Source: Cohnella rhizosphaerae
Lineage (GTDB): Bacteria; Bacillota; Bacilli; Paenibacillales; Paenibacillaceae
Assembly (NCBI RefSeq): GCF_029525575.1
Contig: NZ_JAPDIA010000003.1
Coordinates: forward strand, 1,480,214 to 1,544,213
Reading direction: 5' to 3'
DNA: 64,000 bases
The first letter of the stretch is position 1. Every line of letters begins with the position of its first letter. Of this stretch, positions 35,423 through 47,440 are shown in pieces. A program made the translations under genes and the position numbers. The notes below the pieces were generated by a model that had not been told where the DNA came from, searched no databases, and was given only the letters and a program-made list of their open reading frames with translations.

Positions 35423-38400
35423 ATGAGGATGTTCACGGCAATCGGCAGCCGGCGAAAAATAGCGGCCGTGCTCGCGTTTTTGCTCATGTTCCAGATGATG
35501 CTGTCGGGATTCGCTTCCATCGGGAGTATTGCCCACGCGGCGGACAAGCCGTCGAAGTACATTACGTTTTTGTACACGGATTTTAAGGAAGCGGCTAACC
35601 GGCTGTCGTTTAACGGCGCAACCCGATTTATGGATGACGGTTCCTTGCGGCTGACGCCGGCCCAAGGCAGCCAATTCGGCACTGTATTCAACTGGGACAA
35701 AGTGTCCCTGCGCGATAACAGTGGCTTCAGTACGTACTTTACATTTAACATGAATGGCGCAGACGGTTCATCCGGCGTGCCGAAAGGCGCGGACGGTCTA
35801 GTGTTCGCCGTTCAGACCAAATCGAACAGTGCGGGCAGCCTCGGCGGCGGGATGGGCTTCGAGAACATCCCGAACAGCGTCGGCGTCGAGTTCGATACGT
35901 TCGACAACGGACCGTCCCAATGGGGCAGCAACGGCGACCCGAGCAACAACCACGTCGCGGTCGATTTGAACGGCGTCGTGTCCCACGGCAGCAAAGGCGT
36001 TTATGCCGAGCCAAACATCGACTTCAACTCGGGACAAGACATCTACGTTTGGATCGATTACAAGACGGCGGACAAGACGCTGTCCGTTTACTACAACAAT
36101 TCCAGCACAAGACCGGCTCAGCCCAAGCTTACCTATACGGGGCTCGATCTGGCTTCTGTCATCGCTTCCCCCGGATGTATACGTCGGCTTTACCGCCGCG
36201 ACGGGCAGCGCCTGGCAAAATCACTTTATCAAACAATGGTATTTTACGAACAAATATGATCCGATCGACCTGAACAGCGCCACCTACGTGGAAGCGCCAA
36301 GCATCATGTCGGTCAACGCCTCCGTGTACGATTCGGGCAGCAGCGTTCAGACGGCTGTGTATTACAAGGCCGATTTGAATCTGAAGGATTCCAAGAAGAA
36401 TCCCGGTAAAAATATCGATTTGTTTGTAGAAAACACGAATAATACGACGTTCCTCGATCCCGAAAACGAGTTTGCGCCGCTCTCTTCGCCGCCAGACTTG
36501 AAAACGGACGAAAACGGCAACGCGACCTATTACTATACCGCGATCGACCCCTCAAAGCCGATTCCGAGCTATCGGATCTCGACGGAATACGGCGCATATT
36601 ACGACGTTAAAGTAACAACGCCGCCCCAAGTCGAGACGGGGACACCCACGCCGCTGTATAACGCGGAAAATGCGAACGAGCAGCGGGCCATCGTTCCGGT
36701 AAACGTCATCAATAACGGCGGAGCGAGCGCGACTTGGGGCGTCAAGTATAGAGAGAAGAAGGATGACAACAGCGGTGTCTGGCTAAGTGTCGAAGGTACG
36801 GTACCTCCTGTTGTGAACTCTTCGGGCAACTACAGCGTAACGCTGGAGCACCTGAAGGAGGACACTTATTACGAGGCTAAAGCTATCGCCACGAATAACA
36901 AGGGGACTTCTGAAGGCGATCCGGTGCAGTTCGCCGTTCAAATGCCGATGCCGCAGGACGGCGTCAAGTATTCACGGGTCGGCCCGTCCAAGATCTACTA
37001 CGAAGATGCGGAGTCCGTGCAGGTTGTCGGCGAGAACCTGTATTGGCTGAAAAAGCGTCTACCCTATACGGATCTTAAAGTGACGATCAGCAAAGGCAGC
37101 GATTCGTATGACATTCCGCGCAGCGATATCGAACCGGTCGGCACCTCGGGGCTGAAGATCAAACTGCCCAAGCCTGACGGGAAGACGCTGCCGCTCGGCG
37201 TGTATAACGTCGCAATCGAACATGAGTTCTTCGACGACAAAACCTTTACTTCCGCGATCGAACTGACGGACGATAAGGCTTACCGTTCGATTAACTACGA
37301 CGTCGTAAAGGTAGAAAACAAGTCGATCAGGCGCGACCCGACGGAGGTCGACTTTATCGAGTTGCGTGGTCCGTTCGTCGAAAACGCTTCTGAAAAAAGA
37401 TGTATTTAGACTTCGCGATGCGAACACGGTAGTAACATTGAACGACAACCTGTTGTTTAAAGGTACTGAATTGGTCGTCGACAAAACCGACCCGACGCAC
37501 GAAGTGATTCGCGGCAAGGGCAGGTTGTACGTCAACGGCAAAAACACGGTTCCGATTTTGTCGACGTATACCGTTCTCGAAGGCGACTTCGAGCTCGATC
37601 CGCAAAACTTCGTATTCAAGCTTCCATCGCTTACCTCCAAAGCGCTGGACTATACCGGCATGAAAATGCCCGTGGATATTACTTCGTTCACCTTCATCAA
37701 AGGCGGTATCCGTATCACCGGCAACGCTGATCTCGGCTTCAAGGTCGGCAGCACGAAGATCGGGGCAAGTGCTAAAGTCAATGCGCTAGACTTCATGAAA
37801 AACCGCTTTGATTTGGCAGCCGAATTCAAAGCCGGGGCTGACTTCAAGAGCGGTCCGCTCGAAGCGGCCGAGCTGCGGTTCAGTATCGACACCCGCACGC
37901 CGGAATTCGGCGTCGGCGCGTCGGCCGAGCTCAAAAAGGCGAAGGTCGGCTTCGACATCGACCTGCTGCTCAAGGACAAGAAGCTCGATTCCATCAGCTT
38001 TGCGGTCAAGAAGGAGATCAAGATCGGCTCCACCGGCGCACAGATTACGAAGCTCGGCGGCGGCGTCAGCGGGATGTCTGCGCTTGCAGATACGCCTTTG
38101 ACGTTCTCCGTCCTGGGCGGCCTGTCCGACTATTTGACGCCTAAGCTCGGCGGCAACTACATGGTCAACGGCAACGATCTGCGCGTCGACCTGTCGGCCA
38201 ATCACTTCGGCGCATCCGGCAAGCTCGCGATCTACTCGATCAACGTAGCCGGCGTCGACATGTTTATCGTGTTCAATCCGACAGGCTATCGCGGCTACGA
38301 CCGCGCGGGCTTCGATATGGGCGCGACCGTCAACGTGCTTGACATTCTCGTCGGTCAAGTTGTGGTCAAGTACTTCCAAGGCTCTTCGTTTACCGGCTAC

Positions 38401-41400
38401 GCGAAAACGGCGGTTCAAATCCCGCGTTCGGTACCGCTGGTCGGCGGACAACGTCTCTCCAGCGCGGAAGTCGGCGTCGACTCTTCGCGGTTCAGAGCTG
38501 CGCTGTCGGTCATCGGCATCGGCTTCGTCGTGAAGTATCCGTTCGCGACGCGCAGCTTCGACTGGGATGTCGACATGGCTTCCACGCTGAAAAATATCGG
38601 CAGCGCGGTCGTAAATACCGGCAAGGCAGTCGTCAATAAAATCAAGAGCTGGTTCTGGTACATCGACCCGAACGGCGCATTCGAATGGACGGGAGCGGAC
38701 TTCGGCGACGTGCCGGGCGTCGTCGGCGAGAAGCTGTTCAGCCAAAGCGGCATTCGCGCATCGCTCTTGGGAACGTATGTGAAGGGACAGTTCGCGACTG
38801 AAGTCACGGAGACGAATCCGACCGTATCGAAGACGGCGGAAGGCAAATTCGCTCACGCTTTTGTCGCAGACGAATCCTACGAAGCGCTTATTGCCGTCAA
38901 GGGCGATACGGACGGCCTCAAGCTGATCTCGCCAAGCGGCTCCGAGTACGAGCTCCGCTTCGAGAAGAAGGAAAATAAGGCGCCGAACGCGTATTACGAC
39001 ACGGAAAAAGGCGTGCTCGTCATCGACGCGGCTTTGACGCCGGGCGCTTGGAAGATCGTCGCAGGCTCCAGCCTGGGCGTCACGGTTCACAAAGTTCTGT
39101 ATACGGGCGATAGTGAAAGCTCGATCGGCGACATCGCCGCCGAACTGAACGGCGCGACCGCCAAGAACCTGGTTCCGCTGGATATCGTCCGTCAAGGCAA
39201 GTACCTCGTCGAGATCGTCGGCGGCGCTGCCGATGCTGCGCTGATCAAGGCCGACGGCAGAGTGTACGCGACCGAAGCGAACGAAGCGGACGCGGCATGG
39301 AATGTCAAGCGCGACGATGCCGACGGCACGACTTGGATGCTCGTCGAGACGCCGGGCGCCGAACGCTGGTATGTCGATGCGGGCGTAGACGCCAAAGTTA
39401 ACCTGTACCGCATGCGCGCGGATGCCACGATGAGCGAGACGATGGCATGGCGCGGAGGCTCCGAATTTGCGGCTTGCCGCGAATTTCACGGGTCTCAAGG
39501 GCTTCCAGGCTACGCTCGATATTTACGGCGGCAATGAGGACACCAAGCTCTACCGTCCTGACGGCACGCTGTACCCGCTTGAGTTCAACAAGAATTCGTC
39601 GGATTGGAACGCGATCTACGACCAGCAGCACGGCGTAGTTACCGCCTTGGTCGACGTGGACAAGGATGGCATCTGGATCGTAAAGTCGGGCGGCTTCACC
39701 GATCTGGATGCGATGACCCTGTCGCAAAAGTCGACGATGGCCGATCTGTACGGCCCTGACGCCGTGTATACGTACAATTTGTCCATGATGGAAAAGGGCA
39801 AATACTTGCTCGATATCGCCGGAGGCGATCTTGGCACGAAGATTTACGGCACGGACGGCACGGAAATCGCGCTCAACGCGACGCCGGACGCAGCGGGCCG
39901 CAACGCGATTCTCGACGACACGGGGCTTAAAGTTACGGTGGACGTCAAATCGACGGGCATGCTTAAAGTCCAAACGAAGGGTTATGCGACGATTCAGCAA
40001 TATGCGCTGGCGCCGATTCCGCAGGTAGCCAAGCTGACGGCTTCGGCTCAAACGGAGCGCAATGCCTACGAAGTGACCTGGCAAGTCGACAATGCCAAAC
40101 CGGACACGAAGGTCAGGCTGATCATGGCGAACGATGCCAATGAACCCGTTGGCCAAGTGCTTGCCGACAATCTTCCGGCCTCGGGCATTACTACGGTGAC
40201 GCTGCCAGCGAACAATCTGCCAGGCGACTACTACCTGGCGCTCGTCGCGGACAGCGAATCGTATGCGCCGGTGTTCAAGACGCTGGAGCAGCCGATCTCT
40301 TACAAGGCTTCTCAGATGCTGGCCAAGCCTGCCAATATCAAGGCTGTAGCAAGCGGAGATGCAGGCGTGACGATCAGCTTCACGGACGCAGGTTATGCGA
40401 GCACGACCGCATATCGCATCTATCCTGCGGACGCGAACGGCAACGTGGACTATAACGGCAAGTCCTACGAATTCCAGCCGGACCCTGCGCTGGGCGCGAA
40501 TCAGCGCTTTGTGCTGGCGGGGCTCGATACGGAGCAGACCTACAAGCTGCGCGTGATGATCGTACGCGCAAACTATGAATCCGACGGCGAAACGCTGTCG
40601 TCGCTGCTCGTCAGCGAGCTGTCCGATACGGCGGAAGTGTTCCTGCCGAAGCCGAATCCGGCGAAGCTGGACGTATCGTACGAGGCGGGCGATCGCGCGC
40701 CGTCGGAGCAGCAGTACTATCCTTACGACGTGAAGGCCGAAGATTTGAACGGCTTGAGCGACGAAGAAAAGCAGGCGCTGCAGCATACGCTTGTCGTGAC
40801 GGATTCCGATCATGTCGTCGTCCATGTCGATAGCGATCAGGCTGCGACATACAAGCTGTTCAAGGATGATGAGGAAGTCGCGCCGACTGGCGGCGATTCT
40901 GCCGCCTTCGATCTTGGCACCTTAAGCGAAGGACAATATCGAATCGAGATTGAGGCGACGAATGCGAGCGGCGATACAAGCCACGGCTACAGCCAGCTGA
41001 TCGTGGACCAAACGGCGCCGTACCTGTACTTGAAGACGCCGACCAACGGCGCCATCGTCAGCGGCAGCCGCGCACGGCTTGAAGGCGCGACCGAAGCCGG
41101 CACCGCGCTGACGGTAAACGGCACCGTCGTGCCGGTCGATGCGATCGGACACTTCGTCTATTACGCGTCGTTCCCTGAAGACGGAGTGCTGCCGCTCGTG
41201 CTCGAAGCGACCGACGCCGCGGGCAACAAGACGGTGCACAAGCTGGAAGTGCTCGCCAGCGGCACGGCCGCGGCGGACGAGAAGAACACGGATCTCGCGG
41301 CATTCGGAACCGGGGAGGGCGTGCTGGACGCGCCGTTTATCGCGAGCCAGACGACGTACAAGACTTCGATCGACGTGCGCGAAAAGCAAACCCGCGTATG

Positions 41401-43814
41401 GGCGGTACCGGTCGATAAGGATGCGGAAGTGACAATCGGCGGCGAGCCGGTCGACGAGCAGTTCTCCGCCGTCGTCGACATCTCGAACGGCAGCGCCGTT
41501 CAGGCGGTCGTCAAGTCTGGAGGGGCTTCTCAGACTTACAGTCTGAACGTTACGACCGAATCGGGCCTTGCGGGGCTCAAGTCGCTCGAGGCATCCGGTC
41601 TGGATGCCGGCGGGGCGGCTTCGGCCGAAGCGATCGAGCTGAGCAAGGATTACGGAGCTCCTTTCGCGGAGAACACGGTCTACTATTCGGCGCAAGTCGA
41701 AAATGCGACCGCATCCGTTCGCTTGACGCCGGAAGAAGCTTCGCCGGGGTCGTTGATTCGTATTACGTCCGGTTCGGACGCCCAGCCTCAGATCGAAGCT
41801 GTATCCTCCGGACAGCCGTCCAGTCCGATCTCGCTGAACGTAGGTTCTAGCAAGATCACGATCGAGGTGCTGTCGCCGAACGATGCGGCCGCCACGACGA
41901 AGGATTGGACGCTCGCCAAGAAATACGTGGTGTCGTTCGACCGCAAGGTCGCATCGGACGCGAGTCTGAAGCAGCTCGCGCTGTCCGGCATCGCGATGAC
42001 GCCGGGTACGTTCGATAGTGCCGTCCTAGACTACAATGCGCGCGTAGGCGCCAATACGCCGTCGGCCCAGCTGAGCTTCGCGGCTGCGGACGCAACCTCC
42101 GTCGTGTGGATTAACGGCACGGCCAAGGGATCTTCCGGAAACGAGGCGCTGACGCTCGCGACGGGCACCAATCGTTTTGTCATTGAAGTGCATGCGGCAG
42201 ACGGCACGGTCCAGACGTATTCGCTCGTCATTTACCGCGACACGGCATTCAATACCTCGTTGCTGCTGGACGAGCTGTCCGTGAAGGATATGGAACTCAC
42301 GACCGAGTTCGAGCCGTTGACGAGAAACTACCAGGTGAAGGACAGCACCTACAGCTCAGAAGTCACGGTCACTGCCAAGCCGCAAGTTCCGGGCGCAACC
42401 GTGAAGGTGAACGGCAAGGCAACGGACGAGAACGGTACGGCTACCGCGACGCTTGCCGCAGGCCTGAACGCGGTCCAAATCCAGGTGACCTCTCCGGATC
42501 AAAAGGAGACCAACCTGTATTCCGTCTCTATCTTGCGCAACGTAGCGGCTTCGGCGCCGACCGATGAATTCGTCGTCAAGATTAATGGTGACGAAAACAA
42601 CAAGGTCGCGACGGGCAAAAAGTCGGAGGAAAACGGTAAAAAAGGTGCTTCGCGTATCGTTCGTGAAGGATGAACTGAACAAGCTGCTTGCTTCGAGCGC
42701 CAGCAAGCCGGTCATCAAGATCAATGCAGGCACGGGAATCGATCGGGTCGTAACGGGCCTGACCGCAGATCTGGTGAAAAACATGCAGCAAAAAGAAGCC
42801 ATCCTGTTTATCGATACGGGCAGCTCGTTCTATACCCTGCCTTCCGCTGCGCTGGACATCGCGCAAATCATTAATACGTTCGCGCCGGACGATCTGTCGA
42901 AGGTTGCGGTATCGATCGATATCAAGCATCCGGGCGAGGATGAGCAGGAGGCCATTCGCAAGAAAGCGGCCAAGACAGGCGCATCTGTCATCAGCATGCC
43001 TACGGACTTCAGCGTGACTTATACGTACAACGGCAAGACGATCGCGGCCGATCGCTTCTCGCAGTACGTCGAGCGCGCGATCGAACTGCCTGCCGCTGAT
43101 GCCGGCAAAGTCACGACCGGGGTTCGCGTCCTGGAGGACGGCAGCCTGTATCACGTGCCGACCTACGTGAAGCGCGTCGACGAGCGCGACTTCGCGGTCA
43201 TGAACAGCTTCACGAACAGCGTGTACGCCTTGATCGTCAACAAGGCGAGCTTCAAGGATACGGCCGGCAGATGGTCGCAGCAAGCCATCGAGGATCTGGC
43301 TTCCCGCACGATCCTGACCGGCACCGGCATCGATAAGTTCGAGCCTGCGCGCGGCGTCACGCGCGCCGAGTTCGCGGCGATGATCGTTCGGGCGCTGGGA
43401 CTGCCAGCGAAGACCGACGGTGTCTACAACGACGTTAAAGCGGCAGACTGGTATGCACCGTTCGTCTCCGCGGCCAAGTCGTACGGCCTGATCAGCGGCT
43501 ACCCGGACGGTACGTTCCGTCCGAAGCAGACGATCACGCGCGCAGAAGCTGTCGCCATCATCGGCAAAGCCTGGACGCTGGCGGGCCAAACTGCGGCCGG
43601 CGACAGCGACGCGGCGGCGGCATTGGCCGGCATCTCGGACAACGCCGACATTCCTGCTTGGGTACGCCCGGCATTCGGGTCGTCCTTCAAGCTGGGCCTA
43701 ATCTCGGGCTACGAGGACGGCAGCGTCAAGCCGATGCGTACGGTAACCCGGGAAGAGACCGCAGCGATGCTGCGCAATCTGTTGATCCGATCCGAACTGA
43801 TTGAATCCAAGTAA
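35423..43814 (+). CDS. Giant SLH-anchored surface protein with L-type-lectin-like N-terminus (four frameshifts)
   Basis: About 2,795 aa when restored. A signal peptide (IAAVLAFLLMFQMMLSGFAS, cleavage after AHA, ~39) leads to an L-type-lectin-like domain (~45-285: GADGLVFAVQTKSNSAGSLG, VGVEFDTFDNGP, NNHVAVDLNG). Long beta-rich regions with fibronectin-like spacing follow, then four cadherin-like beta-sandwich units (~1950-2375; SLKQLALSGIAMTPGTFDSA). Three SLH domains end it (~2608-2660, 2667-2716, 2735-2787; GYPDGTFRPKQTITRAEAVA). SLH domains bind pyruvylated wall polymer. Breaks: C5 36168-36172, A4 37381-37384, T3 39466-39468, A6 42638-42643. Each is +1, and every fragment continues the previous one. 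Confidence 0.85.
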
Positions 43815-43826
43815 TTTGTCTTAACC

Positions 43827-43866
43827 GACGCCTTTCCGGGCTGCTTATCCCGGAAGGGCGTCTTTT
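43827..43866 (+). terminator. Terminator of the surface protein gene
   Basis: GACGCC-TTCCGG...CCGGAA-GGCGTC followed by TTTTAT. Confidence 0.85.
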
Positions 43867-44005
43867 ATGTTGGAGTATAAGAGAGAGAGTATTAGAGAGT
43901 ATAAAATTATTGCTTCACTCGCTAACCTGAAGGAGAGATAGCGTAGAAGGTGAGCGGGCTGGTTTAAATAAAGCAAACGTTACCGGACACAGGAGGCGTA
44001 ATTTC

Positions 44006-44248
44006 TTGAAAACCGGTCCGAATGGTGATCGTATCGGACTGGACGGACGTTATTCCTCCGAATCATGGCTAAAAAAAGACCGGAAGTCCCGCAATAGCGG
44101 CGCCTGGGTCCTCGAGCGGGCGGATAATCGCGATATGAACAAAAATAAAGGCTCCTCAGTCCGTCCGCGAAACGCGAATGCACAAACCTACAGGCCGCAG
44201 GGGCATTTTTTCAGTACTGCCGTTAACCCGCTTCGGAGGCGAACATGA
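44006..44248 (+). CDS. Possible small basic protein, uncertain
   Basis: 80 codons from a TTG at 44006 preceded at 7 nt by GGAGGCG. The product is basic and polar (LDGRYSSESWLKKDRKSRNS, MNKNKGSSVRPRNANAQTYR) without recognisable domain. It is the only candidate gene in the 555-bp gap between the surface protein and the protease. Good spacing to the ribosome site is the main support; it could equally be non-coding leader DNA. Confidence 0.3.
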   Translation: MKTGPNGDRIGLDGRYSSESWLKKDRKSRNSGAWVLERADNRDMNKNKGSSVRPRNANAQTYRPQGHFFSTAVNPLRRRT

Positions 44249-44301
44249 TGCACGGCGAGATGGCCGCATCCATGCGTAGAATTGGCAACAAAGGGCCTAT
44301 C

Positions 44302-44351
44302 GAAAAGAAACCGGGATGATGCAGAATAGAGCATCTTCCCGGTTTCTTTTC
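44302..44351. terminator. Bidirectional terminator downstream of the neutral protease
   Basis: AAAGAAACCGGG-GATGC...GCATC-CCCGGTTTCTTTT; stem of more than 15 bp. Confidence 0.85.
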
Positions 44352-44370
44352 GTCTATTATCTGCTTCCCG

Positions 44371-45993
44371 TCAGCTCGAGCGCTCGTCGATGCCGACTGC
44401 GCTCCATGCATCCTTTACCTTTAGCGTCACGGTCGCCTTCTGCTCGGCCGTCAGGCCGGACAAGCGGCCGGCGGCAGCGATATAGCCCTCTCGCGCCTCG
44501 TAGAAATCCGCCGTCGGCGAAATCAGGCGATCCCGCAGCAGAATGTAAGTGAGGCGTCCCAGCGTATCCCGACCGCCGATGCCGATATCCGCGTTATCGA
44601 TCTTGAGCGCGGTGAGATAGGCGGCATGCGCCGGAATGCCGCTGTTGACGTGGACGCCTCCGTTGTCGTGCTGCGCATCGTTCGGCAGGTTGACGAAGTC
44701 GTCCATGTGCGCGGGCTGGCCGTATTTGCCGGGATCGGCGAGACTGCGGACCGCAGCGCCCGTATCCTCGCCGATCTCCCAGTCGTTCGCGTCCATGACG
44801 GCAGCCATAATGTCGGAGATGGCTTCGTTCAGCGCGCCGGCTTGGCCGCGGTATTCAAGTCCCAACGTATGTTGGGTGACTCCATGGGTCAGCTCGTGCG
44901 CAACCAGATCGTAGGCGCAGGAGGTGCAGTCGACGCCCCCTTTTTTCAGACCCGTACCGTCTCCATAATACATAGCCCACCCGGTCCAGAAGGCGTTATT
45001 CCGCGTTTGCGCGCTGCCGTTTACGTGGACGAACGAGAGGATGTCCATGTTTTTGTCGTCGATGCTGTTGCGTCCGTACTTGTTCTTGTAAAACAGATAG
45101 ACCCGCTTGGCATTGACATGCGCGTCGACGGCGGCGGCATCGGCGTAAGTCTTGGAACCGGACGTCACGTAGTCGTACCCTTGGGGCAGGTCTTTGCGCG
45201 TCGACGGCTTGCGAAAATCGAAGGTACGGATCGCGGCCGGCCGCGTGGCGTCCAGCAACTGGTAGACCGTCTTGCCTGCGTCAACGCGAGACTTCACGTA
45301 AAACGATTGCAGCGTGCCGGCGCTTCCCTTGCCATAGCCGATCGGCGCGGTCTGCGCGGCTTGCGCAGCCGCGGCGCTCAGACGGTCGTAACGGTCGATC
45401 ACCTCGCCCGTCGCCGCATCCACGTAGCCGACCCAGTCGCCCAGGACAGGCCGCGTGAAGCGGAGCTGCACCTCGTAGGCCAAGTATGTTCGGCCGTCAA
45501 ACGGATATATCAGCAGCGAGGCTTCGGGCGAAGGGACGTCTCCGTCTTCGGGCGACGTGCCGATCGCGTCTCCTAAATCGCGCTGAAGGACGGACTTAAG
45601 CGATTCGATGGCGTCGTTCGGTTCGACGGCAGGCGTCAAAGTTAAGCCGGCAAGGTCAAGGTTCACATGCGAAGCATACATTTCCTCATAGCCGTTCGCC
45701 TTATCATTCGCTTCAAGACGCGTATAACTGCCGTAAATCGGGATGCCGCGATACTGCGCCTGCAGTTGAAGCGACGCGGGACCATCCGCTGAAACGGATC
45801 GGGATACCATACGATAACTCTTATAATCAATGGGCAAGGGCGCTTCCTGCTTAAGGACGGCCTGTTCGTCTCTCGGCTCGGCGGAGACGGCTTGTCCGGC
45901 GGCGGGAATAAGAATCGCTGCGGCGATGGCGACCAGCGTCGGGAAAATACGGGAGACCAGAGGCGCTCGGGATTCGCTGGGGCGTTGAAGCAT
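44371..45993 (-). CDS. Thermolysin-type neutral metalloprotease (M4, bacillolysin)
   Basis: 540 aa preproprotein from ATG 45993 (AGGAGG upstream). Signal peptide LVAIAAAILIPAAGQAVSAE, an FTP/PepSY propeptide (~60-215: YRGIPIYGSYTRLE, YLAYEVQLRFTRPVLGDWVG) and the mature M4 domain. The zinc site is VAHELTHGVTQ (~360) with the third ligand Glu in GALNEAISDI (~387). The active-site His region is DNGGVHVNSGIPAHAAYLTA. An extracellular protease that degrades proteins for nutrition. Slight difference: a CTSCAYD segment just before HELTH carries two cysteines. Confidence 0.95.
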   Translation of the reverse strand: MLQRPSESRAPLVSRIFPTLVAIAAAILIPAAGQAVSAEPRDEQAVLKQEAPLPIDYKSYRMVSRSVSADGPASLQLQAQYRGIPIYGSYTRLEANDKANGYEEMYASHVNLDLAGLTLTPAVEPNDAIESLKSVLQRDLGDAIGTSPEDGDVPSPEASLLIYPFDGRTYLAYEVQLRFTRPVLGDWVGYVDAATGEVIDRYDRLSAAAAQAAQTAPIGYGKGSAGTLQSFYVKSRVDAGKTVYQLLDATRPAAIRTFDFRKPSTRKDLPQGYDYVTSGSKTYADAAAVDAHVNAKRVYLFYKNKYGRNSIDDKNMDILSFVHVNGSAQTRNNAFWTGWAMYYGDGTGLKKGGVDCTSCAYDLVAHELTHGVTQHTLGLEYRGQAGALNEAISDIMAAVMDANDWEIGEDTGAAVRSLADPGKYGQPAHMDDFVNLPNDAQHDNGGVHVNSGIPAHAAYLTALKIDNADIGIGGRDTLGRLTYILLRDRLISPTADFYEAREGYIAAAGRLSGLTAEQKATVTLKVKDAWSAVGIDERSS

Positions 45994-46138
45994 AATAGGG
46001 GTTCCTCCTGATGTGGGCTTCCATGGCACGGGGGGCCACGCCTTTTGTTCTATTGGTTTAAATATACATCATATTAAGGTTCTGGGCATTAAATAAAACG
46101 CGAGAATCATGAACGCGGCCATACGGAGACGAAGACGG

Positions 46139-46177
46139 AAAAGCCCCGCAGGCAGACGCTTCGTCGGCTTGCGGGAC
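46139..46177 (-). terminator. Terminator of the sodF-like gene
   Basis: On the minus strand GTCCCGCA...TGCGGGGC is followed by TTTTCC. The gap to the protease gene holds nothing else. Confidence 0.65.
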
Positions 46178-46202
46178 CTGGTGACGTCCGCCTTCTATCG
46201 AA

Positions 46203-47361
46203 TCAATAAGGCTGCCACTTCAGCTTGCGCGCCTCCTCGAACCGGGCGGCGGCGTAAGGCCAGTTCACGACGTTCCACCAATCCTTGACGTAGTCGGCGC
46301 GTTTGTTCTGATGCTTCAAATAATAGGCGTGCTCCCACACATCGAGCGGGAGAATCGGCGCGTTGTCCCATTGGGACAGGTTCTGGTGCTTCTCGGCGGT
46401 CAGAATCTCCAGGCGGTGCGCCCTCGGACTCCACACGAGAATCGCCCAGCCGCCGCCTTCGACTTTGCCAGCGGCTTCGGAGAACTGCCGCTTGAAGGCG
46501 TCGAAGCTGCCGAAGTCCTTCGCGATCTGATCCGCGAGCGGGCCTGACGGATTGCCGCCGCCGCCCGGCGTCATCGTATCCCAGAAGAGTGTATGCAAGT
46601 AATGCCCGGCTCCGTTGAATGCGAGTTCGCGTTCCCAGTGCTTGACGAGCCCGAAGTCGTTTTTGCGCCTCGCCTCCGCCAGCTTGAGCTCGGCTTTGTT
46701 CAGATCGTCGACGTACGTCTGATGATGCTTGTCGTGATGGATGCGCATCGTCGTCTCGTCGATGTAGGGCTCCAGCGCATTGTAGGCATAAGGCAGCGGC
46801 GGCAGCTTGTGGCCGCCGATCGGCACGGGCGCGGCGCCGGCGCTCGCCGCGGCGGATACAGGCGCCGCCGATTGAGACGCGGCTGTCCCGCCAGCGGTCC
46901 CGCCGCCAGGCGTTCCGGCCGACGCTTTTTTGGTTCCCGGCGCCCGTGCGGCGTCTGCGGGCTCCGGCCCGCCGTAGTCGCTGTTCTCGATGTCGTCGGA
47001 TGAATCGGCGGGGGAGGCGGATGTCTTGGCCGAACCGGCGGACCGCTTCGCTGCCGCTCCCCATCAGCAGCAGATGCTTGCCGAATTCGCGGGTCTGGAG
47101 CATCGCCTCGGCGATCAGGCTCCGGACCCGCGCTTCTCTGGCGGGCGCTTCGACGTAGACGCCCTGCGCGTCGTCGGCCGCCTGCTCTTGCGCGGCGAAT
47201 TGCGCGGCCGCGATCGTTTTGCCCAGCGCGTTTTCCCATTGGCGCAGCAGCCCGGCATAGGGCGGCTCCAGATTAGGTACCGCTTCAAGCAGCGATTGCG
47301 CATGCCGGTATTCGCGCCATTTACTGTCGATCAGTTGGGCAAGCACTTGGCCTGGCAGCAT
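46203..47361 (-). CDS. Superoxide dismutase with N-terminal helical extension, SodF-like (frameshift)
   Basis: About 385 aa restored; ATG 47361 with GGGAGG. Residues 1-115 are helical (LPGQVLAQLIDSKWREYRHA, TREFGKHLLLMGSGSEAVRR). An Ala/Gly/Pro-rich linker follows, then a full Fe/Mn-SOD domain: LPPLPYAYNALEPYIDE, MRIHHDKHHQTYVDDLN, HTLFWDTMTPGG and [20 protein letters not shown] (all four metal ligands). The break is a five-G run (47010-47014), joining FGQDIRLP to ADSSDDIENSDYGGPE. Bacillus SodF has a comparable extension. No signal peptide is visible, so it may be cytoplasmic or spore-associated. Confidence 0.88.
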
Positions 47362-47440
47362 AGGACCAGCCTCCCTTCGTCCCCGATGATGGCTTCGTTC
47401 CATCGTATGCGGGGGGGAGCGCTGTCCCATGCCGGCAAGG

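Noticed and set aside
43870..44005. Riboswitch in the leader before 44006
   Set aside because: I looked for c-di-GMP, cobalamin, TPP and SAM motifs and saw no convincing conserved core.
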